DNA from: UBA7374 sp965660635
Lineage (GTDB): Bacteria > Verrucomicrobiota > Verrucomicrobiia > Opitutales > Coraliomargaritaceae
Length of the DNA stretch: 5,967 bases
Direction: 5' to 3'
NCBI GenBank assembly: GCA_965660635.1
Contig: CBFIAS010000065.1
Coordinates: forward strand, 1 to 5,967
The notes beneath the pieces were generated by a model. That model was not told where the DNA came from. It searched no databases and was given only the letters and a program-made list of their open reading frames with translations. Positions within the stretch are counted from its first letter, which is position 1. The number at the start of each line of letters is the position of its first letter. Below are positions 1 to 5,967 of this stretch, in pieces. The position numbers were made by a program, and so were the translations under genes.

Positions 1-342
1 CTCGGACTGGGGCTCAACGCCGCCGGATCCGCAGAAGACGCCAATGCCGCCGTCGAGAACCTTGAGGGAGCGGTAGACCTCCACGGTGAAGTCGACGTGA
101 CCCGGGGTGTCGATGATGTTGAAGCGGTGGTCGTCCCAGAAGCAAGTCGTGGCAGCGGACTGGATGGTAATGCCCCGCTCCTGTTCCTGCTCCATGAAGT
201 CTGTAGTGGCGGCACCGTCGTGCACCTCGCCAAGCTTGTGGATTTTGCCCGTGAGCTTGAGTATACGCTCCGTAGTAGTTGTTTTGCCGGCGTCAACGTG
301 GGCGAAGATACCGATGTTCCTGTATTTCGATAGATCCGTCAT
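1..342 (-). CDS. fusA: Elongation factor G, N-terminal part (runs off the left edge)
   Basis: This is a translational GTPase that drives ribosomal translocation in the cytoplasm. Only the first 114 residues are present; the reading frame is open to the window edge. The start ATG is read leftward from base 342 and the protein begins MTDLSKYRNIGIFAHVDAGK. The GTP-binding motifs are clear: P-loop AHVDAGKTT (residues 14-22), the switch I segment ending RGITI (56-60) and G3 motif DTPGH (78-82). The loop between AATTCFW and RFNIIDTPGH is short, and phrases such as KLTGKIHKLGEVHDG and VYRSLKVLDGGIGVFCGSGGVEPQSE recall the second EF-G paralogue of Vibrio/Shewanella-type genomes more than the str-operon copy. 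That subtype call is from memory. No Shine-Dalgarno motif precedes the ATG (the upstream bases read aacaagacc). The gene is divergent from the SDR-like gene, with 168 bases between them. The EF-G identity is near certain; the paralogue type is less so. Confidence 0.95.
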   Translation of the reverse strand, partial: MTDLSKYRNIGIFAHVDAGKTTTTERILKLTGKIHKLGEVHDGAATTDFMEQEQERGITIQSAATTCFWDDHRFNIIDTPGHVDFTVEVYRSLKVLDGGIGVFCGSGGVEPQSE

Positions 343-510
343 GGTCTTGTTATTGGGTTGTTCAAATTCTCTCTTGTTAGCGGCGCGCCGGTGGCCGTGG
401 CGGGTATCCGAGGCAGTGGCGGTTCACCAAAAAAGCGCGGAGATTACGACTCGCGGGCGATACTGCAAGAACGGAAAACGCTAGTTTAACAACCCGCCGT
501 GAGGCGGTGA
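343..510. other. Divergent intergenic region between the EF-G and SDR-like genes
   Basis: These 168 bases must hold the start signals for the leftward EF-G gene and, unless it is expressed otherwise, for the rightward SDR-like gene. I could not find a convincing -35/-10 pair for either direction. The best leftward candidate, TTGCAG then 16 bases then TAATCT, matches only half of each consensus hexamer. A 10-base palindrome, cggcgcgccg, lies at 381-390. No small gene is evident. Confidence 0.5.
494..507 (+). promoter_or_regulatory. Stem-loop covering the ribosome binding site of the SDR-like gene
   Basis: CCGCC (494-498) and GGCGG (503-507) form a perfect five-pair GC stem closed by the loop GTGA, which is a GNRA-type tetraloop in RNA. 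The only Shine-Dalgarno-like sequence for the downstream gene, GAGG at 501-504, six bases before the ATG at 511, lies in the loop and 3' arm. If the hairpin forms in the mRNA, it would restrict ribosome access. The base pairing is seen directly; the regulatory role is inference. Confidence 0.35.
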
Positions 511-2040
511 ATGACCCTGCGGTTCCGGCTTGTGTTAGGCGGCGCTCCGGGAACACGATACCTTCCTGTGATTGATCCCGGTACATCAGATAGCGGCAAG
601 CCCCTCGTCGGCATTGCCGGTGCGAGCGGCTTCGTCGGCACTCACTTGCGCCAGCATCTTGGCGGCAACTACCAGTTTCGCGCCCTCACGCGCAGTTCCA
701 CAATCGCTGAGAACGGCGTTGAGGACAGCGGCACGGAATGGCGTCAATGCGACCTCTACTCCCTGCCTCTTGTGACCGAGGCCCTGCGGGGCTGCCGTTA
801 CGCCCTCTACCTGGTTCATTCCATGGCGCCTTCCAGCCGTCTCGTGCAGGGCCGCTTCCAGGACACCGATCTGCTGCTTGCCGACAACTTTGTCCGCGCC
901 GCCGAGGAGGCCGGGGTAGAGCATGTGATCTACCTTAGTGGCCTCATGCCGGAAGATACCTCCGATCTTTCGCCGCACCTGAAAAGCCGCCTGGAGGTTG
1001 AGTCCGTCCTGCGCAGCCGCTCGGTCAAGGTCACCGTTTTACGGGCCGGCCTGATCATCGGCCCGGGCGGATCTTCCAGCGCCATGCTCCTCAAGCTGGT
1101 CAAAAGGCTACCCCTCATGCTCCTGCCGAGGTGGACGCGTTCCACCACGCAGTCGATCGACATCGACAATGTCTGCCAGGCATTTGCACTCTGTCTCGGG
1201 GAGGACGACCTTTCCGGCGGCACCTACGACTTGGGCGGGCACCTGCCGATGACCTACCGGCAAATGGTCGAGCAAACCGCTTCCGTTCTTGGCCGCCGGT
1301 TCCGGTATTTGACCTTTCCGGGCAACTGCTTCGACCTGTCAAAATACTGGGTTTCCCTGCTCAGTGGTGTGCCTTCCGCGTTGGTGGGGCCCCTCCTCGA
1401 GAGCTTGCGACACGACCTGTCAGCAAGGCCAAACCAGCTACTGCAACGCCTCGAGCCCGGCTTGATTCCGTTCGAGGAGTCGATTCGCCGCGCCGTCGAG
1501 CCGGGTGGGGAATTGCGCTCCAACCCGCGCAACCGGACCCAGTCCGAGGACTGCGCCCGGCTCCGGCGACTCAGGCGGGTGCGCTCCGTCCAGCGCATGC
1601 CCTATGTGCACGGCTTGAACGCCCAGCAAATCGCCTTCGAATACGGCGCCTGGCTGACCCAGCAATTTGCCGGATTGCTGCGCGTGCGACAAGATGCCCG
1701 TGACGTCATCCGCTTTGTCCTCTTCGGCCGGATCGTCCTCCTCGTCCTCGAACCCACGCCTTATACCGTGCGCACTCTGCGGCGCTGCGCCTTCTACGTT
1801 TCCGGGGGGCTGCTAGCCCGTAAGGTCGAGCCGCTCGGCCGCTTCGAGTTCCGTCTGTTTCCGGAAAACGACTGCATGGTCGCCTCCATCCACGGCTTTG
1901 CCCCGACCCTGCCTTGGTGGATCTATGCCTGCACCCAGGCCAAGGTGCACCTTGCCGTCATGCATGCCTTCCGGGGGCACCTGCGCAAGCTCCGCAGCGG
2001 TGCCTGCGCGCCATCGCGACCCTCCTATATCGAGACGTGA
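511..2040 (+). CDS. NAD(P)-binding atypical SDR protein with an unrecognised C-terminal half
   Basis: This is a 509-residue protein with a Rossmann-fold N-terminal half. The nucleotide-binding glycine motif is GASGFVG (residues 37-43), after the strand PLVGIA. Later landmarks are ALYLVHSM (98-105), HVIYLSGLMPE (138-148), SPHLKSRLEVESVLRS (154-169) and VTVLRAGLIIGPGGSS (174-189). This pattern fits atypical SDRs of the YbjT/NmrA-like NAD(P)H-binding type. There is no classical YxxxK; the Y141 and SPHLKSR segments take those positions. Residues from about 330 to 490 are a separate region with an Arg-rich linker (340-363), then aromatic and hydrophobic stretches including GRFEFRLF and FAPTLPWWIYACTQAKVHL. 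It could be a DUF2867- or START-like ligand-binding domain, but I cannot confirm either. ATG 511 was chosen for its upstream GAGG. GTG at 568 is an in-frame alternative that starts closer to the Rossmann strand, as is usual in the family. The substrate is unknown. Confidence 0.8.
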   Translation: MTLRFRLVLGGAPGTRYLPVIDPGTSDSGKPLVGIAGASGFVGTHLRQHLGGNYQFRALTRSSTIAENGVEDSGTEWRQCDLYSLPLVTEALRGCRYALYLVHSMAPSSRLVQGRFQDTDLLLADNFVRAAEEAGVEHVIYLSGLMPEDTSDLSPHLKSRLEVESVLRSRSVKVTVLRAGLIIGPGGSSSAMLLKLVKRLPLMLLPRWTRSTTQSIDIDNVCQAFALCLGEDDLSGGTYDLGGHLPMTYRQMVEQTASVLGRRFRYLTFPGNCFDLSKYWVSLLSGVPSALVGPLLESLRHDLSARPNQLLQRLEPGLIPFEESIRRAVEPGGELRSNPRNRTQSEDCARLRRLRRVRSVQRMPYVHGLNAQQIAFEYGAWLTQQFAGLLRVRQDARDVIRFVLFGRIVLLVLEPTPYTVRTLRRCAFYVSGGLLARKVEPLGRFEFRLFPENDCMVASIHGFAPTLPWWIYACTQAKVHLAVMHAFRGHLRKLRSGACAPSRPSYIET

Positions 2041-2045
2041 CCGCT

Positions 2046-2076
2046 CCGGCTGTTCCGGCAAGGCATGCCCAGCCGG
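2046..2076 (+). terminator. Stem-loop just after the SDR-like gene (possible terminator without a T-run)
   Basis: CCGGCTG (2046-2052) pairs perfectly with CAGCCGG (2070-2076). Inside it GGCA (2057-2060) pairs with TGCC (2066-2069) around a five-base loop, leaving a four-base bulge. The structure starts five bases after the TGA stop. The bases that follow (aatacaatac) are not a T-run, so it is not a standard intrinsic terminator. It may instead protect the 3' end of the mRNA or help a factor-dependent stop. Confidence 0.4.
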
Positions 2077-2078
2077 AA

Positions 2079-2092
2079 TACAATACAATAAC
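2079..2092 (+). promoter_or_regulatory. Possible -10 region for rpsA (overlapping TACAAT boxes)
   Basis: Two overlapping TACAAT hexamers (2079-2084 and 2084-2089) each match TATAAT at five of six bases. They are the only good -10-like elements between the SDR-like gene and rpsA. No reasonable -35 box lies 16-18 bases upstream. The string ATACAATAAC (2083-2092) recurs exactly at 4423-4432, before the head-repeat gene. A start just downstream would give an rpsA leader of roughly 155-160 bases. Confidence 0.3.
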
Positions 2093-2154
2093 TGGCAATC
2101 GCACGGTTTTAGGCTTGCAGAGACGCCAGCCCCACCTAGTTTTCCGCGTTCCTT

Positions 2155-2241
2155 GTGGTGGCCGGTGCCGCCACGCCGGGCATCCAGTCCGCACCAAACA
2201 ATAACCTCCAACCCAGCCGTGCCGCCTCCGGGCCGCGGCCC
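2155..2241 (+). promoter_or_regulatory. Structured rpsA leader with two hairpins and no Shine-Dalgarno
   Basis: An eight-pair stem (GTGGTGGC 2155-2162 with GCCGCCAC 2167-2174, one G-T wobble, loop CGGT) is followed by the 12-base perfect palindrome gggccgcggccc at 2230-2241, which ends 12 bases before the ATG at 2254. No AGGAGG-like sequence occurs in the usual place. In Escherichia coli the rpsA leader is likewise structured, lacks a strong Shine-Dalgarno, and S1 represses its own translation through it. A similar autogenous control here is inference, not demonstrated by the sequence. Confidence 0.35.
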
Positions 2242-2253
2242 ATTACAGTCAAT

Positions 2254-3912
<1,659 letters not shown>

Positions 3913-3933
3913 GCACTGCCGCCACTCATTTGC

Positions 3934-3967
3934 AAAAGCCTCCGGCCGCCACACCGGAGGCTTTTTT
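3934..3967 (+). terminator. Intrinsic (Rho-independent) terminator of rpsA
   Basis: AAAAGCCTCCGG (3934-3945) and CCGGAGGCTTTT (3954-3965) pair perfectly over 12 bases around the eight-base loop ccgccaca. The stem runs into six T residues (3962-3967). It lies 21 bases after the rpsA stop codon. This is the standard intrinsic terminator form and closes the rpsA transcript. Confidence 0.95.
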
Positions 3968-4020
3968 GTGGCTCATCATCGATTTCCGGGAACCGGGCGG
4001 ATGCATACCCAGGAGCGTTC

Positions 4021-4048
4021 TGTTTTTTTCCCACGAAGTACCGCTAAG
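4021..4048 (+). repeat. Partial copy of the CGAAG intergenic repeat
   Basis: The string TTTTTTTCCCACGAAG followed by taccgctaag resembles the start of the arm at 4099 (TTTTTCCCGCGAAGG then ttcgcgaagg), with several substitutions. Only the T-run and CGAAG module is present; the GAAC part is missing. It is probably a decayed or truncated member of the same repeat family. Confidence 0.45.
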
Positions 4049-4098
4049 TCAGGATGACTGGAGTGGAATAAGGAAAGAAAGAAGGCAGGAATGAATTG

Positions 4099-4167
4099 TT
4101 TTTCCCGCGAAGGTTCGCGAAGGAACACGAAGCCGGAGGAACCATTGAACGTCGAACTTGGGAACGT
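4099..4167 (+). repeat. Intergenic repeat, copy A (left arm of inverted repeat)
   Basis: The order is T-run, CCGCGAAGG, TTCGCGAAGG, AACACGAAG, then a GAAC array (4147, 4154 and 4162; spacing 7 and 8). The reverse complement of 4198-4272 has the same module order and similar sequence, so copies A and B form a large imperfect palindrome with about 30 bases between the arms. CGAAG modules are spaced about nine to ten bases apart. There is no coding potential. Confidence 0.75.
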
Positions 4168-4197
4168 TTAACGGGTAAGTTCAGGACATAGGTAACA

Positions 4198-4272
4198 CTT
4201 CAACGTTCGATGTTCGATGTTCGGCGTTCAAGGTTTCCTTCGCACTCCTTCGCGGATCTTCGCGGAAAAAAA
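4198..4272 (-). repeat. Intergenic repeat, copy B (right arm of inverted repeat)
   Basis: On the plus strand it begins CTTCAACGTTCGATGTTC. It carries four GTTC words at exact seven-base spacing (4205, 4212, 4219, 4226) and a degenerate fifth at 4233, then three CTTCGC modules and an A-run. It is inverted relative to copy A. It is in the same orientation as copy C at 5903, with closely matching sequence and module order. Confidence 0.75.
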
Positions 4273-4300
4273 CAGAATACCTCATTGGTCCCAGCACAGC

Positions 4301-4341
4301 AACCGGTAACCGAAAACCAAATAACCGGCAACCCAACAACC
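4301..4341. repeat. AACC micro-array with 7-8 base period
   Basis: The word AACC occurs at 4301, 4308, 4315, 4323, 4330 and 4338, so successive copies are 7, 7, 8, 7 and 8 bases apart. Several continue as AACCGG or AACCGA. The period is like that of the GTTC array in the adjacent repeat, but the word differs. The function is unknown. It may be a second micro-repeat of the same intergenic family, or part of an upstream control region for the next gene. Confidence 0.5.
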
Positions 4342-4367
4342 GCCCATGCAAAAGGAAGCAAACAACT

Positions 4368-4382
4368 CATTATTAAATAATG
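4368..4382. promoter_or_regulatory. Perfect AT-rich palindrome, possible operator
   Basis: CATTATT (4368-4374), one central A, and AATAATG (4376-4382) form a perfect 15-base inverted repeat. It ends ten bases before a TTGACA box. Its size, symmetry and position suit binding by a dimeric regulator just upstream of a promoter. No regulator gene is in the window and the binding role is inference. Confidence 0.35.
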
Positions 4383-4392
4383 TAAAAACATC

Positions 4393-4432
4393 TTGACAGC
4401 TTTATAACCCCTATGGATGGATATACAATAAC
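4393..4432 (+). promoter_or_regulatory. Probable promoter region of the head-repeat gene
   Basis: A perfect -35 hexamer TTGACA (4393-4398) and a TATACAAT box (4422-4429) lie 40-76 bases before the ATG. The gap between TTGACA and the -10-like box is 23-25 bases, too long for ordinary sigma-70 spacing near 17, so they may not belong together. TATAAC (4403-4408) and TATGGA (4412-4417) are too close to TTGACA. A promoter here is likely, but the exact elements are uncertain. Confidence 0.4.
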
Positions 4433-4468
4433 CCGTGAATCCTGTCCTATTGTAAACCAGTTATCCCC

Positions 4469-5764
4469 ATGAAAACAAAAGCATTCGCCTTGCCTTCCCT
4501 CCTCCTGTTCCTCCCGTTAACCGCTATTCCCCTGGCCGCCCAGAGCCTCGTCACTGAAGACGCCGCCGCCGGGGAAGTCGCCGTCGCCGCCGACCTCGTC
4601 ATCGAAGGCAATGACGACGCCACCACCGCTGCCCTCGAAGTCGAGGGCGACGCCGTCGTCCAGGGCGACCACTATGTCCACGGCAGCCTCGTCCTCCAAG
4701 AGCCCGAAGACGCCCCCTCCGCACCCGTCGCCGGCGCCATCCGATACAACAGCGGTGAAACCGACTTCGAAGGCTACGACGGCTCCGCCTGGCGATCCCT
4801 CACCGTCGGTTCCGGCAGCGGCTCTGTCTTCTCCGGTGCCATTGTTCGAGGGGCGGGCAACAACACCGCTAGCGGACAGAATGCCACTGCCTGGGGTTGG
4901 AATAACACGGTTGCCGGTTCATATTCCGCAGCTTGGGGTGAGTCCAACACCACAAATAGCGGAAATGCCACAGCTTGGGGCGTCCGCAATATCGCATCTG
5001 GACACAAGTCCACCGCTTGGGGCGGCAGGAATAAAGCGACTGGAGAAGGTTCTACAGCCTGGGGCAATAGCAACACCGCCAGCCAAGGATTTTCTACGAG
5101 CTGGGGCTATTGTAATACCGCCGACAACTGGTATTCCACTGCCTGGGGTAATGGCAACAAATCCAGTGGAAAGTATTCCACTGCTTGGGGCGTCTACAAC
5201 CGTGTGAACGGACTCGCCGCTACTGCTTGGGGCTTCCGAACCAACGCCAAATCTCATAGTTCTACCGCTTTTGGCCGCTTTAATATCGGCGGATTTACCT
5301 TTCTGGATGACAACAAGGACAATAACGATGGGAATCTTCAATGGTTCGATGCCGATCCGCTCCTCGAGATCGGTGTGGGTACAAGCTTCCATCACAGCGC
5401 CAACGCCCTGACCCTCCTCAAGGACGGACGCATCGCCCTCGGGAGGCACACAGCCCTCGAAGACCTCCAATCCCGCGAAGAGACCGTACAGGTCGAAGGA
5501 GCCCTCCTTCTCGGTGACTACGCTGAAGCACCCGACGCGCCGACCCCCGGCGCCATCCGCTACAACAGCACCGACGCCGACTTCGAAGGCTACAAGGATG
5601 ACGACGACGGCTGGGTCTCGCTGACGACTCCCGAGGTCGACACCGTGCAATCCGCTTCCTCGCTCGTCGTGCCCGGCAGCACCACCGCCAAGCTCAGCGT
5701 CGATGCCAACGGACGCGTCCTCCTCGCCGAAGCCCAGGGTGATATTCCCATGTTTGGCCAGTAG
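4469..5764 (+). CDS. Secreted YadA-head-like (Hep_Hag) repeat protein
   Basis: This is a 431-residue protein of unknown role, probably exported. A signal peptide is clear: MKTK, a hydrophobic core, then a likely cut after PLAAQ or nearby (about residue 25). Residues 138-277 are ten consecutive units of exactly 14 residues with consensus YSTAWG..N.ASG. (for example YSTAWGNGNKSSGK). They match the YadA/Hep_Hag head repeats, which build a left-handed trimeric beta-roll in adhesins. Two related modules bracket this part: GAIRYNS, DFEGY and W.SLT occur at 89-112 and again at 361-386. The protein ends IPMFGQ with no YadA beta-barrel anchor, LPXTG, PEP-CTERM or coiled-coil stalk. It may be a released or protein-complexed surface fibre, or a phage-tail-fibre-like protein. 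ATG 4469 gives the signal peptide; no Shine-Dalgarno is visible. Middle codons are more AT-rich than both ends. Confidence 0.85.
   Translation: MKTKAFALPSLLLFLPLTAIPLAAQSLVTEDAAAGEVAVAADLVIEGNDDATTAALEVEGDAVVQGDHYVHGSLVLQEPEDAPSAPVAGAIRYNSGETDFEGYDGSAWRSLTVGSGSGSVFSGAIVRGAGNNTASGQNATAWGWNNTVAGSYSAAWGESNTTNSGNATAWGVRNIASGHKSTAWGGRNKATGEGSTAWGNSNTASQGFSTSWGYCNTADNWYSTAWGNGNKSSGKYSTAWGVYNRVNGLAATAWGFRTNAKSHSSTAFGRFNIGGFTFLDDNKDNNDGNLQWFDADPLLEIGVGTSFHHSANALTLLKDGRIALGRHTALEDLQSREETVQVEGALLLGDYAEAPDAPTPGAIRYNSTDADFEGYKDDDDGWVSLTTPEVDTVQSASSLVVPGSTTAKLSVDANGRVLLAEAQGDIPMFGQ
4733..4777 (+). repeat. GAIRYNS module, first copy
   Basis: These 45 bases encode GAIRYNS...DFEGY and match 5549-5593 at 39 of 45 positions by my count, in the same orientation. 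Protein similarity extends on both sides, from HGSLVLQ/EGALLLG to W.SLT. The close DNA match suggests duplication followed by conversion, or strong constraint. Confidence 0.8.
4880..5299 (+). repeat. Ten tandem 42-base units encoding the head repeats
   Basis: The units are 42 bases each and in frame. The conserved core is TCCACTGCNTGGGG encoding STAWG. Neighbouring units differ a lot at the DNA level, but two are close: GTATTCCACTGC(C/T)TGGGG at 5131 and 5173. The last unit has TAFG in place of TAWG. The fixed unit length without insertions indicates a strict structural period. Confidence 0.85.
5549..5593 (+). repeat. GAIRYNS module, second copy
   Basis: This is the C-terminal partner of the module at 4733-4777. 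It is followed by a run of Asp codons (KDDDDGW), which lengthens the loop before the conserved W.SLT. Both copies share an APxAP stretch just before GAIRYNS. Confidence 0.8.
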
Positions 5765-5967
5765 GCCGCCAGCCCACAACATACCACCATTCCTCAATAA
5801 AAAAATAACGCACCGCTCCAACCGCCTGGAATTTGCCGCGAATCGACACGAAGAAACACAAATCAAAACCAGCCACCATTCACTACTCTCCATTCTCAAT
5901 TCCTTCAACGTTCAAAGTTCGAAGTTCAACGTTCCCACCTCCTTCGCCCCCTTCGCGTCCCTTCGCG
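5765..5967. other. Non-coding region after the head-repeat gene
   Basis: No terminator hairpin with a T-run is visible after the stop. An A-run (5800-5806) is followed by CGAAT/CGAAG-type repeat DNA at 5829-5865 (GCCGCGAATCGACACGAAG) and by repeat copy C, which runs to the window end. Any terminator or further gene lies outside the window or was missed. Confidence 0.6.
5903..5967 (-). repeat. Intergenic repeat, copy C (cut by window end)
   Basis: On the plus strand it begins CTTCAACGTTC, has GTTC at 5910, 5917, 5924 and 5931 (exact seven-base spacing), then CCTCCTTCGCC and two more CTTCGC modules up to the window end. Module order and sequence follow copy B at 4198-4272 in direct orientation, so the head-repeat gene is flanked by direct repeats. 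Confidence 0.75.

Larger units (their letters stand above)
3968..4468. other. Repeat-rich non-coding region between rpsA and the head-repeat gene
   Basis: About 500 bases without a credible gene. In order it holds a partial CGAAG repeat (4021-4048), a long inverted repeat (4099-4272), an AACC array (4301-4341), a 15-base palindrome (4368-4382), a TTGACA box (4393-4398) and an ATACAATAAC box (4423-4432). An open frame of 63 codons on the minus strand at 4200-4391 is made mostly of repeat DNA and has no protein-like features. The stretch 3968-4020 holds nothing I recognise. Confidence 0.7.

Noticed and set aside
97..484. Plus-strand open frames over the left edge
   Set aside because: They overlap the EF-G gene on the other strand, where the GTPase motifs are unmistakable, and their own translations show no family features.
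2155..2253. N-terminal extension of ribosomal protein S1 from GTG 2155
   Set aside because: The 33 extra residues are low-complexity and unlike S1 N-termini, and this stretch contains the leader hairpins. ATG 2254 gives a standard-length protein.
4200..4391. Small minus-strand gene (63 codons) upstream of the head-repeat gene
   Set aside because: Much of the frame is intergenic repeat DNA. It has a hydrophobic start but no ribosome site, and the repeat explains the open frame better.
4880..5299. CRISPR-like array
   Set aside because: The 42-base units are contiguous, diverged, in frame and encode 14-residue protein repeats. There are no constant repeats with unique spacers.
5754..5766. Terminator at the stop of the head-repeat gene (GGCC AGTA GGCC)
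   Set aside because: Only a four-pair stem with no following T-run; too weak to call.
4919..5908. Open frame of 329 codons on the minus strand opposite the head-repeat gene
   Set aside because: It mirrors the 42-base repeats on the other strand. The plus strand has a signal peptide, an exact repeat period and a known repeat family, so the antisense frame is a shadow.

Overview
The window looks like chromosomal DNA from a fairly GC-rich Gram-negative bacterium. I favour the Verrucomicrobiota/PVC group, with moderate confidence at best. The reasons are start sites without clear Shine-Dalgarno motifs, strong C-ending codon bias in the ribosomal gene, and intergenic DNA filled with CGAAG-type and GTTC-heptad repeats of a style I associate with that group. 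Nothing here fixes the taxonomy. There are four protein genes and no rRNA, tRNA, CRISPR array or intact transposase.

Left part (1-2040): the first 114 codons of an elongation factor G gene run leftward off the window edge. Its sequence resembles the secondary EF-G type rather than the classical str-operon copy. A 168-base divergent intergenic region separates it from a rightward gene for a 509-residue protein with an NAD(P)-binding Rossmann (atypical SDR) N-terminal half and a C-terminal half I do not recognise.

Middle (2041-3967): a structured leader of about 210 bases without a Shine-Dalgarno sequence precedes rpsA, which encodes a full six-domain ribosomal protein S1. A textbook intrinsic terminator closes it. 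EF-G and S1 are both translation factors, but they are divergent and not in one operon; the SDR gene between them has no evident link to translation.

Right part (3968-5967): about 430 bases of repeat-rich non-coding DNA hold a long imperfect inverted repeat, an AACC array with a roughly 7-base period, a perfect 15-base AT-rich palindrome and a TTGACA box. A gene for a secreted protein follows. It has ten consecutive 14-residue YadA-head-like (Hep_Hag) repeats between two copies of a GAIRYNS...DFEGY...W.SLT module, and no recognisable membrane anchor. A repeat copy in the same orientation as the one upstream lies downstream of this gene, so the gene sits between direct repeats. This cassette-like arrangement is the most interesting part of the window. 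I see no convincing new multi-gene system.
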